NCBI RefSeq assembly: GCF_032062135.1
Contig: NC_092860.1
Coordinates: forward strand, 63,008,949 to 63,072,948
DNA from: Pyxicephalus adspersus
Lineage: Eukaryota; Chordata; Amphibia; Anura; Pyxicephalidae
DNA: 64,000 nt
Reading direction: 5' to 3'
Shown here in pieces: positions 1 through 10,692 of this stretch. A program made the translations under genes and the position numbers. Every line of letters starts with the position of its first letter. Within the stretch, counting starts at the first letter, position 1. Under the pieces are notes generated by a model. The model made no database searches. It was given only the letters and a program-made list of their open reading frames with translations, and was not told the origin of the DNA.

Positions 1-396
1 TCAATGTTTGTTTTATATTCAAGAAATGTACTTGTGCAGACGGCATATTTAGATACCGAGTCAAACATTACTTCACAGTAGATGTTCAATGAGGAAGAAA
101 ACCACCAGACTCCATGGAAAACAATTACACATCACCCACCTGTGTATTAAAAACATTATTAAAAAAAAACACGATATTGGTGGGACAAAATATCTCCTAG
201 CCAACGACAGTCGTGGGTGACCTTTAGAATGCCTTTGTCCTCAAGCACCAACAGGAGACAATTTTTAAAGACCCCTGGTTCCATGGTGAGGATGTCAAAG
301 AGGTAAACATGATTTCTTGTGCCCACCTGCAGCCAACAGTTTTCCATTGCGACATATGTTTAGGCCAGAAGCTCCCAAGCTCAAGACCTTTTGGTG
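1..396 (-). pseudogene. exd1: EXD1-like exonuclease domain, degenerate 3' part
   Basis: EXD1 is a DEDD-type 3'-5' exonuclease-domain protein of the piRNA pathway. Reading leftwards from 396, the DNA encodes GLNICRNGKL, then CWLQVGTRNHVYLFDI, then ILKVTHDCRWLGDILSHQY, NNVFNTQVGDV, LFSMESGGFLPH and a further stretch to the window edge. All follow the order I remember for vertebrate EXD1. An acceptor-like ttctgcatctctag ends at 397. The frame is broken twice: about 2 bases are missing between GKL and CWLQ (near 335), and one extra T lies in the T9 run at 161-169. Stops are in frame at 125-127, 86-88 and 68-70. The middle of the protein, between the LSm-like exon and GLNICR, is not found. I infer a dead copy. 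Homology is recalled, not computed; the gene runs off the left edge. Confidence 0.72.
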
Positions 397-453
397 CTAG
401 AGATGCAGAACCTTTCTTCTATTGTCTCTCTTTCAACCTCTTGGCCTCTTGAG

Positions 454-1050
454 TAGTGTTGGTGTTCGAATTTGGGTTGTCTTTATATTCCACCTGAATA
501 TGGCTGTTCGAATTCGGATAGACCCGACCCGAAAAACACAGGATTCGACTTTGAAAATTCGTGTGTAAAAAATGTGTTAAAAAACAAAAGTAATTTATTA
601 AATGTGTGTGATTTGTAAAAAATAACTTATTTTTTAGGTTATCCCACAATGACAGGATGATTCCCACGGCTGCACAGCCGTGGAAATCCTCCTGTCAGTG
701 TGGATGTCCCGGGCACTAGAGGTTAAATGAGGAAAAATCTCCCCATTCATCACCTCTAGTGCTCTGTGGTTGGCTGAGGAAAGTTAAACCCTGATGACAG
801 CTAAAGCGAGGTGAATGAGTGGGGAGACTTGTCCCCATTTAGCCTCTAGTGCCCGGGGATCCCATGGGACTTTTGTGTTCTTGGATAGAGAATCTCTATC
901 TAAGCACACATACTATAGTTACGCTAGGGCTGCAAGAGCAATCAGGGGAGCGGAGCTGTCAGCCTACACAGTCCCGAAAAATAATCAGAATTTTCCCCCA
1001 ATTGATCGAATAGCTGTCGAATCGAATAGTGAGATATTCAACCAACAATA
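454..1050 (-). mobile_element. hAT-type MITE, short copy
   Basis: A 597-bp element with imperfect terminal inverted repeats (tagtgttggt at the left, complement of tattgttggt at the right). It matches both ends and part of the interior of the 2-kb element at 55575-57609, in the opposite orientation: the outer TTCGAAT/CGAATA blocks and the inner 'gacaggaggattt... gcactagrggttaaatgagga' blocks recur. It sits between the two EXD1-like pieces. The flanking 8-mers (ctcttgag and ttcttcta) no longer match well, so the target duplication has decayed or the ends are slightly off. There is no transposase coding sequence. Confidence 0.6.
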
Positions 1051-1055
1051 TTCTT

Positions 1056-1283
1056 CTACTTCAAGTCTTCTACTGGTTCCACATTTAGAAAATTTTGCCA
1101 AAAAAACAGCCTTGCTCCTCGCACAGCTTCACCAGTCTTCAATTCCTTGACTTGAATCAGGAGAACAGTGTGATCTACATGAACACCAAGTAAAACTCCT
1201 TGAAATCCTCCATTAATGGTTGTAGTTTTGATAGTCTTCCCAATAATACAGCTCAAAAAATGTTCACCAGAAGTGGACTCCAT
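1056..1283 (-). pseudogene. exd1: EXD1-like N-terminal LSm-like exon
   Basis: An open stretch of 75 codons starts at an ATG (1281-1283) and reads MESTSGEHFLSCIIGK, then FQGVLLGVHVDHTVLLIQV, then GARLFFWQNFLNVE. This resembles the N-terminal LSm/Tudor-like fold of EXD1 (short strands, G-FQG turn, ending in LNVE). It lies on the same strand and upstream of the exonuclease-domain relic at 1-396, in the right order. The frame itself is undamaged. Its 3' boundary is uncertain: a weak donor-like CCA|GTAGAA falls after NVEP, otherwise the frame ends at a TAG at 1056-1058. Because the downstream part is broken I class the locus as a pseudogene. A live gene with unrecognised exons elsewhere cannot be fully excluded. 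Confidence 0.65.
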
Positions 1284-1382
1284 ACAGAATTAGTAATGAA
1301 GTTATTGCAAATAAATGTCAGCCTACTGCAGCTTCTGCTGTGTGAGTTAGGCGGGATTGCAAACATCTGGGAGCCCCAATAC

Positions 1383-1535
1383 AGATATTTTAGTGTTTGA
1401 TACATGTTCCTGTTTACCAAAGTAGACCGCTTGGTACAGTGAAATTTCTGTTCTACTATAAAATAAATAGATATTTTAGTGCTTGATACCTGTTCCTATT
1501 TACCAAAGAAGACTGTTTGGTACAGTTAAATTTCT
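1383..1535. repeat. 86-bp direct duplication
   Basis: The block agatattttagtg...gaaatttctg occurs at about 1383-1451 and again at about 1469-1535 with few differences, a tandem duplication of about 86 bp. The core 'tgttcctrtttaccaaag' is retained in both copies. No coding capacity is seen. Confidence 0.75.
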
Positions 1536-2040
1536 GACGATGGACTACACCCAGCTCTAGTTACCAATGCAGTCCCCACTCCTTTTCGGGGCCCACCGCC
1601 TTCTCCTGCTGTTGCTGCCGCCTGTCAGTACTCATTCACTAAAATTGTATTACACACTTCTGGGTGGCATTGACGATGCACTACACCCAGCTCTAGATGC
1701 CAGTTATCAATGCGGTCCACACTCCGTCTCAGGGCCAACCGCCTCCTGCTGCTGCTGCTGCCTGTCAGTACTCCATTCACAAAAATTGTTTTACACACTT
1801 CTGGGTGGCATTGATGATGCACTACACCCAGCTCTCCATGACACTTACCAATGTGGTCTTCCTGGCTATAGCTGACCATAGGCTACACACTGCTACACAC
1901 TCGCTGACCCACGCTCTGTCCCTGGTTCTCCATCGTTTTGCCTAATGTCACTGAGCTACTTGTCCACAAACTTTGTGGGTGGCATTCCTAACACATGTCG
2001 TCCAGATCATGATGCCAGCTAGCAATGCGGTCTCCTGCTA
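1535..2040. repeat. Tandem repeat of about 140-bp units
   Basis: The word gatgsactacacccagctct starts at about 1539, 1675 and 1816 (spacings 136 and 141). A weaker fourth copy (gatgccagctagcaatgcgg) is near 2009. Each unit also holds 'ttctgggtggcattga' and a (ctg)n-rich stretch 'cctgctgctgctgctgcctg'. Open frames across it (1567-1875 +, 1625-1879 -) repeat with the DNA period and are by-products of the repeat. Confidence 0.8.
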
Positions 2041-3229
2041 TTTTGATGACAGAGACTGCTGCTAGTAGACTGAGTTCACACGTAGCGCCACCCTTTCTCA
2101 ATCTCCTAATGTTTATGCTGCCTTCTGTACGCTGTCTTTCACGCAAAAATCCTATTTGCCTGCTGTCAATTTGCCTGCCATTTTCTGGAAAACCACAAGG
2201 TCTTTTAGAATCTTTGTATTTTTCCCTTGTTGCCACTGTTCTCCCGCACATACCTAGCCAATTTGGTGGTTCTAACATGTATAGGGGGCTTTGCTAATTA
2301 TGTTTAAAGTCGGCCTGTTGACTTTAATTGAATTAGCGAAATAATTTTGCCGAAATTTCGCGGACCCATCGGAAGTTCAAGGAAATTTGCGCGAGAATGT
2401 CAGAGGCCTTCTCGCTCATCCCTATTAAACACTAAAAAAAGTATAAGGTGAATGTCTGAATGCTCCAAGTAGAAGTAGTGTAACTTGCTAATCTAAAAAC
2501 GCTACTATAAACATTCTGATTTCTGTGGCTTCCCTGTCTGGAGTGGCAGTGGGTGGGACAGACAGTACTAAAACGTGTTTGGCAAGGGTTAACAGATGGG
2601 TTTACCTTGTCCCATGATGGCCCTTCTCAGCCTGCTTGTGCTTAGATTGTTGCTGAGCATGCTGAAAAGTCTATGCCGAGGGTGAAAGCTGAGAGGACAT
2701 TTGTCACATTGAGGAAATAAATCCTTAGGGTCTGGTAGTAGAGTTATGCCTAAGTGCTTCAGCCCTTTAGTCTCTCATTAAAAGAGAAAAGTAGTACTCA
2801 ACTCTTGAGTTTGCTGGTTGGTAAGGTTCACCTCAAGTGTTGCAAATTTTGAACAGTTTATTTTAAAATTAGATATGAAGTTGAAAAATTAAAATTCCTA
2901 CAAAAAATTGGGTAAAGAGCTAAAGGTAAATCAGTAAATCATCTGCATACTCCCCCTCCAAGCAAAGCCAGTGATTAACAGTTTAATGGTTCTGATCATT
3001 ATTGACGAGCACCTTTATGAATTTGAAATTTCTTTCTAACAATGCAGAGCTTAGAAAGTTCTTTCTAACAATGCAGAGCCTATAACAAATGTGCATATAA
3101 AGGAAAATCTGGTTACCAGTGACTATGCTATGATTTTATTTAATGTAGTTGTAAACTGGAAACAAAAACAGGAAAGTTAAAAACATTTATTTTAGGAGGG
3201 CAAATTTTCCATTATTAAGGGCGGCTCTC
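2041..3229. other. Unassigned intergenic sequence
   Basis: No gene, RNA or clear transposon end recognised. A short direct duplication, 'ctttctaacaatgcagagc', occurs near 3031-3052 and 3061-3079. The region is AT-rich from 2800 onward and leads into the CR1 element. Confidence 0.5.
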
Positions 3230-4442
3230 TGGTTTGGTTTGGACTAGTGGACAATATTGTCCTCAAAGAACACCGAACAGAAATGGGAATGTTTCAAGTC
3301 TGTTCTACAAAAGCACACTGAGAAATATATTCCAATGAGTAATAAGTTTAAGAGGCTAAAATTAAAACCTTTGTGGCTCACAGCTAATGTTAAAAAAAAG
3401 CAATAAGAAAAGGGCATTTCAAAAAATATAAAAATTAAGGATCACCTTTATCATTTGAAACCTATGGAATATAACAAACGATGTAAAAAGGAGATAAAAT
3501 GTGCAAAACTTCAAAATGAAAGACAGACAAAGGATAGTAAGGCAAACCCCAAATATATTAATAGCAAAAAGATCAGATCTGAGCATGTGGACCCCTTAAA
3601 GGATGTCTCTAGGTTGGTAACTGGTGATAAATAAAAGGTAGATTTACTAAACACTTGTTTTTAGCTATGTGTACACAAAGGAAAATGGCAGAGCTGAAGT
3701 CCAAATTCATAATAGCAATGTCACTGCCTTAAATGAGTCACAATGGCTCATTATTTAATAACTATTTATAAATTAATATGATTGTGAAACAGTTGGACAA
3801 AATTAAGGCTGACAAAACACCAGGACCAGATGAATTACACCCACGTGTACTCAAAGAGCTGAGCTTGGTTATTTCAAAGCCATTTTGTCTAATTTTTAGA
3901 GACTCTTTAGTCACTGTCATGGTACCAATAGATTGGCGTAAGGCCCAAGTGGTTCCTATCTTCAAAAAGGGAGCAATATCATTACCAGGCAACTACATCG
4001 GTTAGTTTAACGTCCATAGTTGGAAAGGTCCTAGAGAGTTTGATAAAGAACTACATGGAGGAGTTTCTGCCAATAAATATTATTATAAGTGATAGTCAAC
4101 ATGGCAGAATGAAGTTGTCAAACAAATTTACTCTCTTTTCATTAGGAAATAGGTAAACAGGTAGACAGTGGAATAGCAGTTGATATAGTGTACTTGGCTT
4201 TGCTAAAGCATTTGACACAGTACCCTACAGACGGGTAATATGCAAGTTGGGGTCATTAGGTTTAGAAACATCAATTAGTAAATGGATAGAGGACTGGCTT
4301 AACCCCCCTAGCATTCTAATTCTGTCATTTTTTGATGCAAAAAGTGATCCTATTTTTTTTGCGTAGAAATTTTTGTTTATATTGTGGGCCTGTAATTCTT
4401 AGGATTAACTCCCGGGTATAATTATTATATTTATTTATTATA

Positions 4443-4670
4443 TTAGAATGGCGGTGCCGCCTGGTCCGCATCAAGGTCAATAGGACACCATGTGCGCACA
4501 GCACTGACCTCAGGTCCAGAATCGTCGCTCAGTTCACTTTCGCTGTCCGATGACAAATTTCCTGGTGAATCGCTATCGCTCGATTTCACAAAGGACTCCA
4601 AATCGATATCGCTGCGTTCGAATTCCTCCAAAACAGCCCTTGCGCCGGCGAGATGCCTTTTGGATGCCAT
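4443..4670 (-). pseudogene. piggyBac transposase N-terminal remnant
   Basis: A 75-codon frame inside the piggyBac element starts MASKRHLAGARAVLEEFE and continues as an acidic Ser/Asp-rich tract (SDSDSPGNLSSDSESELSDD). Vertebrate piggyBac transposases typically begin with such a short basic start followed by a disordered acidic Ser/Asp stretch. No DDD catalytic core follows: the frame stops at 4443 and the rest of the element is noncoding. So this is a deletion derivative that kept its start. The call rests on composition, the start motif and its position inside a TTAA-flanked element. Confidence 0.6.
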
Positions 4671-5078
4671 GTGGTCTCCAGCAATCAGTCAGGAACAATC
4701 AAGGTCAAGGACAAAGTGATGAAATGATACATTCAGGAAGTGATCAAAAAGTAATCAAAAGGTCAGATCAAGGTCAGGACTAATAGTGGGCAAAATGTAA
4801 ATCCGGGCACTGGACAATGATGCTTGGTGCACTACAATGTGTATTTATACATTTATTATATGTTTTGATGTGTTTTTACTGTAAAAAAAAAAAATTTAAA
4901 AGCAGATTACTTAGTAATCAGCCTCCGGGAGTAGGGGATGTCCCCGCTGCTCACTCTCCTGCTAGCATCACCCGGAGATCAGCCTCCGGGAGATGGGAGC
5001 AGGACAGCAGTAGATTCGGGGGGTGCTGCCAGCGGGAAATCTCCGCTGGCATCATCCTCTGGATTTACTATTGGTGAT

Positions 5079-5149
5079 CGCATCTGCAGTTAGATGCGAT
5101 GCACCAAGCAGAACTCCTGCATGGTGCATCGCATCTAACTGCAGATGCG
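5079..5149. repeat. Perfect 28-bp hairpin
   Basis: Left arm 5079-5106 (starting cgcatctgcagttagatgcg) is the exact reverse complement of 5122-5149, with a 15-base loop. It lies in the right half of the piggyBac element. Confidence 0.95.
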
Positions 5150-6580
5150 TGCATCGGGGTGGTGGGGACCCGGGCGGTATTTAAAAGCAGATTACTCCAT
5201 AATCTGGCCACGCCCCCCGACGGAGAAGCGCCCCGCCATCACAGCGGGATCGTGAGATCGCCGCTGGAGCACGGGGATAAGGTAAGGGGGACCCTCAAAG
5301 GTACCCCAAATGTGATTCGGGGTTACCGCTTTTTGCAATTTTTTCCACCCCGAGTCACACTCGGGAATACCGCTAGGGGGGTTAAAGACTGCATCCAGAG
5401 AGTTTTAATAAATGATTCAAACTCTGAATGGTCTAAGGTTATTAGTGGTGTACCCCAGGGTTCAGTGTTGGAACCTTTACTGTTTAACATCTTTCTAAAT
5501 GATATAGAGTTTGGGATCAAAAGTACCATTTCTGTGTTTGCAGATGACACCAAGCTATGTAATAGAATTAAATCCCTGCAGGATGGTCTAAAATCTACAA
5601 GCAGACCTGGATGTACTGTTTGATTGGACAGCCGAGTGGCAAATGACATTTAATATAGATAAATGTAAAGTTATGCACTTTGGGGCTAACAACATGCATG
5701 CTTCATACTATCTAGGGGGAATACATTTGGGGGAGTTAGAAATGGAAAAGGATCTGGGAAATCTGGTAGATCATAGACTTAACAACAGCATGCAATGCCA
5801 AGCTGCAATATCTAAAGCTAGTAAAGTACTTTCTTGTAATAAAAGAGGAATAGACTGCAGGGATGGAGACATAATCCTGCCCATGTACAAAGCATTGGTC
5901 AGACCACATCTGGAATATGAAGTCCAGTTTTGGGTACCAGTTCACAAAAAGGACATTGTGGAATTGGAGAGAGTGCAGAGAGAGAAGGGCAACTAAATGA
6001 ATAAAAAAAATTGAGGAGCTCAGATATGAGGGAGATTAGCTGAACTGAATCTTTTCTCCCTTGGGAGAAGACTTATAAGGGGAATATGATAACCCTTTAT
6101 AAATATATAAATGGTCCATATTAAAAACTCTCTTCCCAACTATTAGCTTTAGGATCGCTACAAAGAACAAGAGGGCACTCTTTGCGTCTGGAGGAAATGA
6201 AGTTTAAGCTCCAGATAAGTAAGGGATTGTTCACTATAAGGTTTGTGAAAATGTGGAATAGGCTCCTTCAGGAAGTAGTTTCAGCAACTACTCTAGATTG
6301 CTTTAAGAAAAAGCTGGATGCTTTTCTAGAAGCACAGAAGCACCTCTGTATTAAAGCTTTAAAGTAAAGATAACAGACTGTTGATCCAGGGAACATCCAA
6401 TTGTCTCATGGAATCAGGAAGGAATTTTTTTTACAGAGTTGGAGCAAATTGTACCAGTTTTTTTTTCTTTTGAGTTTCTCTGGATTAACTATCCTCAAAG
6501 GGTTTTATATCTGGAAAATGTTTATTTCCCTAGTGATTGAACTTGATGGACTTCCATTACACTTGTTATGACAATTGTGA

Positions 6581-7245
6581 TTCATCCAAATAAATTAAAA
6601 AGCTTGTTTATCTGTCAAGATAGCGACTTGACAGATAAACAAATTCAGACTGTTATGATGAAACCTGTGTTGAAACAGAGCAGGAGAATAAGGCTTCATT
6701 TTCACTATGCTTGGTTCACTGTGCTTCACATTGTTACAGATAAATGTCTGATGTACCCACTTATGTGTCGTACTGTAGTCTATGTTTTACTATGCACTGC
6801 TTCATGCATTGCTGTCTGTTTTTGTGCACTGCTCCAATTCAGTGTAATAAATTGGATCAACATAGCAACAAACAGCCACGTAAGCGGCTGTGCAGTACAC
6901 TACATTGAGGTATAACATCCGGCTATGCACTTTCTTATAAAGTGAATGACATCTAAGCTCCAAACCTGAAAAAAAGATTAACAAAACTGGTAACGTAGGC
7001 AGGCATCCCTAGAAATGGCATAGTTTGTTTTAAAACTTTGCATTGTCACTTTTAGCCTAAATGTATAGAAGAATAAAAAAAAGTAAAAAAAAAACAAGTT
7101 ATAAACTGGGATTCATATATAGAATACTAAAATCATGTGTAATAACTGCATATACATAGGAGATTTTTGTTTAAAAATTGTCATGTAAAGGAATCATGTA
7201 CATGTGCACCCTACACACACAGCAGTATTTACTAAGAAATGTGCT
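6581..7245. other. Unassigned sequence with a 16-bp hairpin
   Basis: A perfect inverted repeat, ttgtttatctgtcaag (6604-6619) with its complement at 6627-6642 and a 7-base loop, follows the CR1 end. The rest shows no recognised gene. The open frame at 6568-6915 (+) is Cys-rich and has no family resemblance. Confidence 0.6.
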
Positions 7246-7249
7246 TTAA

Positions 7250-7873
7250 CCTCTCTAGCGGTAACCCCGAGTGGGACTCAGGGTAGAAAAAAGTTGCTGG
7301 AAGCGGTAACCCCGAGTCTCACTCATGGTAGGTAAACCTATGGGAAGTAATAGTAAATACATGGTAGTAAATAGTAAATATATGGTAGGTAAACCTATGG
7401 GAAGTAATAGTAAATACAGCCTTACCCAAACCGCCGGCGTACCGCATCGTCCATCACTGTGATCCGTATTCTTTCTTCTTTCTCCGGTGTCTTCTGCACA
7501 CAGTCAGTCACCGGGGGAGTTCCTGTTGACGTTGGTGTGTGCGTACATTGCCTGCGGGGCGGGAAACTCAAAATCTATTTGTATTGCATTGAACACAAAA
7601 TAACTGTATTGAATGCAATACATTGGATTTATATGTGTAAAAGCAGTACATTGTTTTCAAGAACATTTCTTTTACAGTATAATATAATAGTATGAATATA
7701 ATATTTATTTATTTTAAATATATCTTTTTTTAATTTATTTAATTTAAATATTTTTACATGATTTTGTGTTTCAAGCTTTATTATAATCATACTATTATAT
7801 TATACTGTAAAATAAATTTTCATGAACCGCTTTTAGACATATAAAACTGGAAAGAAATGTACTGCTAGGGAGG
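7250..7873. mobile_element. piggyBac-type MITE, 624 bp
   Basis: TTAA at 7246-7249 and 7874-7877 flanks the ends cctctctagcgg and its inverted counterpart ctgctagggagg. The left end carries the subterminal 'taaccccgag' motif. The interior has 'gggcgggaaactcaaa' followed by tgtattg/caatac words, and a large imperfect palindrome built on 'ttttacagtataatataata' (near 7671-7690 and 7788-7812). No coding sequence. Confidence 0.85.
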
Positions 7874-8106
7874 TTAATATGGATTATAATCTGGTGTCTA
7901 AGTATATGGGACAGTAAAAATGCAAAGTGACTGTAAAAGAACAAGCACAGTAAAAACACCACTGTGCACATTGCGCTTAAGATTGATTTTATATTTGGAT
8001 AACTTTGCATATGCGGTAATCTCGGTCAGCAGGTTTAGCATGGGGATCCTGGGTGAGGTGATATAAAAAAGTAAATCATCTGCATAAACTGCCACCTTAT
8101 TCTCCT

Positions 8107-8128
8107 GCCCCCCCCCCCCCCCCCCCCC
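8107..8128 (+). repeat. Poly-C tract
   Basis: An uninterrupted run of about 22 C inside the L1 copy A RT region. Its length is likely unstable in assembly. Other runs: C at about 17427-17438 and 33046-33062; G at about 20188-20196 and 58150-58161. Confidence 0.9.
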
Positions 8129-10692
8129 CTGTATATTGGCATTACCTCACACTTGGCGAAGAAAAGGTTCAAGTATCAAAAAAAAGAAGTGACAAAGGAC
8201 ACTTCTGCTCAAAAATGACGGTGAAAGAAAACCGTTGACTTTAATTTGGGCTGTGGGGGTGGAGTACAGGGATAGGATCCACTGAACAAATGGGAGAGGA
8301 AGTCCTATGTGAACCAAAGTGAGCGACAAGAATTCCCAGTCTGTCAAACACTTTTCCGGTGGCAGCCGACAGAAGCATCGCAGGAATTTGGTAAGTGCGA
8401 GTGTAGTCAATCAAATTTAATGTCCTAATGGTGTTGTCTCGTGCTTCATGACCAGGGAGGAACCCTCTTTGATCAGGATGAATAATGGTTTGGAGAACGG
8501 GTGCGAGACAGCTAGCTAATATACTGCTGAACAATTTGAGGTCGCAGTTGAGAAGGGAGATCAGCTGGTAGCTACCACAGGAGTTTGGGTCTTTCCCCGG
8601 TTTAAAGAGCACAGATACATGAGCTGCAAGTGTATATCTCTGCAATTCCGTCCCCTGGGCCAGGGCATTGAATTGAAAATGATTGGATAGACTAGGAAAA
8701 AAAACTCCTATAATATTTAAATGGTTGACCATCTGGCCCAGTAGCCTTCCCAGGAGCCGCTCCAGAGATGGCCCTGGACAGTTCCTCTGCCGTAATAGGG
8801 GCGCTAAGAGATTACACTAACTCCTCAGAAAGAGAAGGCAAACCTGAGGATTGTAAATAAGCACAAATCAAATCTTTCTTATCGGGTACAGACCCAGGAG
8901 GGTGTCCTCTATCTAAATTGTACAGGTTTTCATAAAAAGTTGGAAAGGTCCCCGCAATGTCTGGGGTGCAAGACACCAACTGACCAGCTGTGGGTGTGAC
9001 ACCTGAAATAAATGCCCTGGCTATTTTTTCCCTCAAGGCTCTGGCCAGCGCTTTACCACATTTGTTTGAGTGTTTATAGTTAAAACCCCTGCACTTAGTG
9101 ATCAAGTGCTTCAGTTTTTGACGGTAAAATTCCGTAATTCATTCTCTAGTAAGTGTGATCTGCTGTTCTATGTCAGGGGTCTGATGTCGCTTTTGGGAGA
9201 CCTCTTAATTATGCAGTTTCTAAAAATAATCATAATGAGAATACGATTTAGGCATTGCTGAGTAAAACGTGTAATCATACGGAGGATCCGCCAGATGTCT
9301 ACTAGCTGATGGGAATGCAATAATCGTTTAACTCTGCAGAGGGCAGCAAAGGACATCGCTGAGGTACCTCTAGACACATCTAGTGCAGGAGAAAGAGCCA
9401 AATTAAAGTTACTTCCCATAAATAAAGTGCCTTATAATTCAAGAACAGTTACTAAAAAAACAATCTGGTTAGTATTCAAAGAATATACATTCACGAAAGT
9501 GAATTTTTGAGCACCGATCAATCCTTTTACTAGCAATTATCTACCCTCTGGGTCGGATCGGTATGCAATAAGAGACCATTGTACAGATTTGTCCAGAAGA
9601 ATGCTTACACTTTTAGATTTGGAGTCTGCTGAGGTGCCATGATATACTGTGTGAAAACGGTGATCTGTCAGTTTCTGAAACTGGTCATGCCGAAAGTGCG
9701 TCTCTTGTAAAAACGCCAGCTGGCATTTATATCTATGAAGTTCAGGAAGAATAATTGCTCTTTTAATTGGGGAATTTAAACCCTTGTTGTTCAGAGACAT
9801 AACTTGTAATGCCATGTATAGAGTACAAAAACAATTGTTGAGGGGCAAGAAACACTCCAAAAACAAAAAAACAGTAAACAAAATAGAGATCTTTATCAGG
9901 AAAGTAGAAAAAAACTCCTCCAATAAAAGGGGGAGGAAGAAGTGAATATAACAAAATACTCTTTGCAAGGGTCTACAAAAGTCAAACCTCCAATGGAGGT
10001 GAGTTACCCCTATGTGGGGTAACTTGCTCACCGAAGGGCCCTAACAATATATATTAAAATTATAATAATTTTCAAGTGCGTCCTGCATAGTTGTACAAAA
10101 TATGCAAAAAAGATCCCTCTAGGTTAAATAAAACATAAACACTTTAACAAGGGACACTGATACAGACCAGTGTACATGTTCCCCTCTCTTGTGCTGGGCT
10201 CAGCTTGCCTGGGTGAAGGGAAGGGAGAGGATAAGCCCACACCCCCTTCTTCTATTGAAAACAAACTTCCAACCACTAGCTGTGAGCACTATAAGCTGAG
10301 TCACAGCCAACGAAATGCAGGCACCCTGAGCATTGAAAAACAATTAAAATACAGTTTCCAACTATCGCGGTCAGTCTCTACAGAAATAGTTCCTAATAGT
10401 AAAAAAGCATACCGTCAACGCCGTAGTAATCACAAAAATTATGTAACCAAGGAGGAAATCCCCCAAAGAACCACTAGGACAATAGCAGTAATTCCTAATA
10501 GGATCCTTTCCAAATAGGAATCAGCATCAATCGGATACACCCAGTATATATTAACAGGAATCCTAATATGGTAGTTCCAAGTCTTTCCATTGGAAATGAA
10601 GAGTAAATAACATACGAACCTCTACTGGTGGGATCTGAAGAAAATCAAATAAAGCTGGTAACTGTGTCTATGGAGCGCAAAAATAGTATCAC

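Larger units (their letters stand above)
4303..5381 (-). mobile_element. piggyBac-like element nested in CR1
   Basis: The insertion splits the CR1 RT frame cleanly: WIEDWL lies before it and KDCIQRV after. It is flanked by TTAA at 4299-4302 and 5382-5385, the piggyBac target duplication. The ends are cccccctagc and its complement gctagggggg. The right subterminal sequence carries the 'cccgagtgtgactcggg' palindrome shared with the elements at 7.2, 15.1 and 44.2 kb. It contains a transposase N-terminus remnant (4443-4670 -) and a 28-bp perfect hairpin (5079-5149). At 1079 bp it is too short to be autonomous. Confidence 0.9.
3230..6580 (+). mobile_element. CR1/L2-type LINE, broken, with nested piggyBac
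   Basis: Reverse transcriptase (RT) of the CR1/L2 group is recognisable in pieces. 3778-4005 encodes KADKTPGPDELHPRVLKEL and IDWRKAQVVPIFKKG. After the nested element, 5386-5625 encodes [16 protein letters not shown] and the catalytic FADDTKLC, and 5643-5996 encodes the thumb, ending VRPHLEYEVQFW. 6182-6367 encodes the C-terminal RFVKMWNRLLQEVVSA. The 3' untranslated region carries 'gttgatccagggaacatcc' and 'tgaacttgatggactt'. The start is only approximate: 5' sequence upstream of about 3230 is not recognised, so the copy is 5'-truncated, with several frameshifts. Similar fragments occur at 19.5, 24.1, 33.1 and 35.3 kb. Confidence 0.88.

Noticed and set aside
815..1150. 111-codon plus-strand frame
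   Set aside because: Runs across the hAT MITE end into the antisense of the EXD1-like exon; no family resemblance.
1567..1945. Cys/Leu-rich proteins repeated in 1567-1875 (+) and 1625-1945
   Set aside because: The protein repeat follows the 140-bp DNA repeat on both strands; no gene structure.
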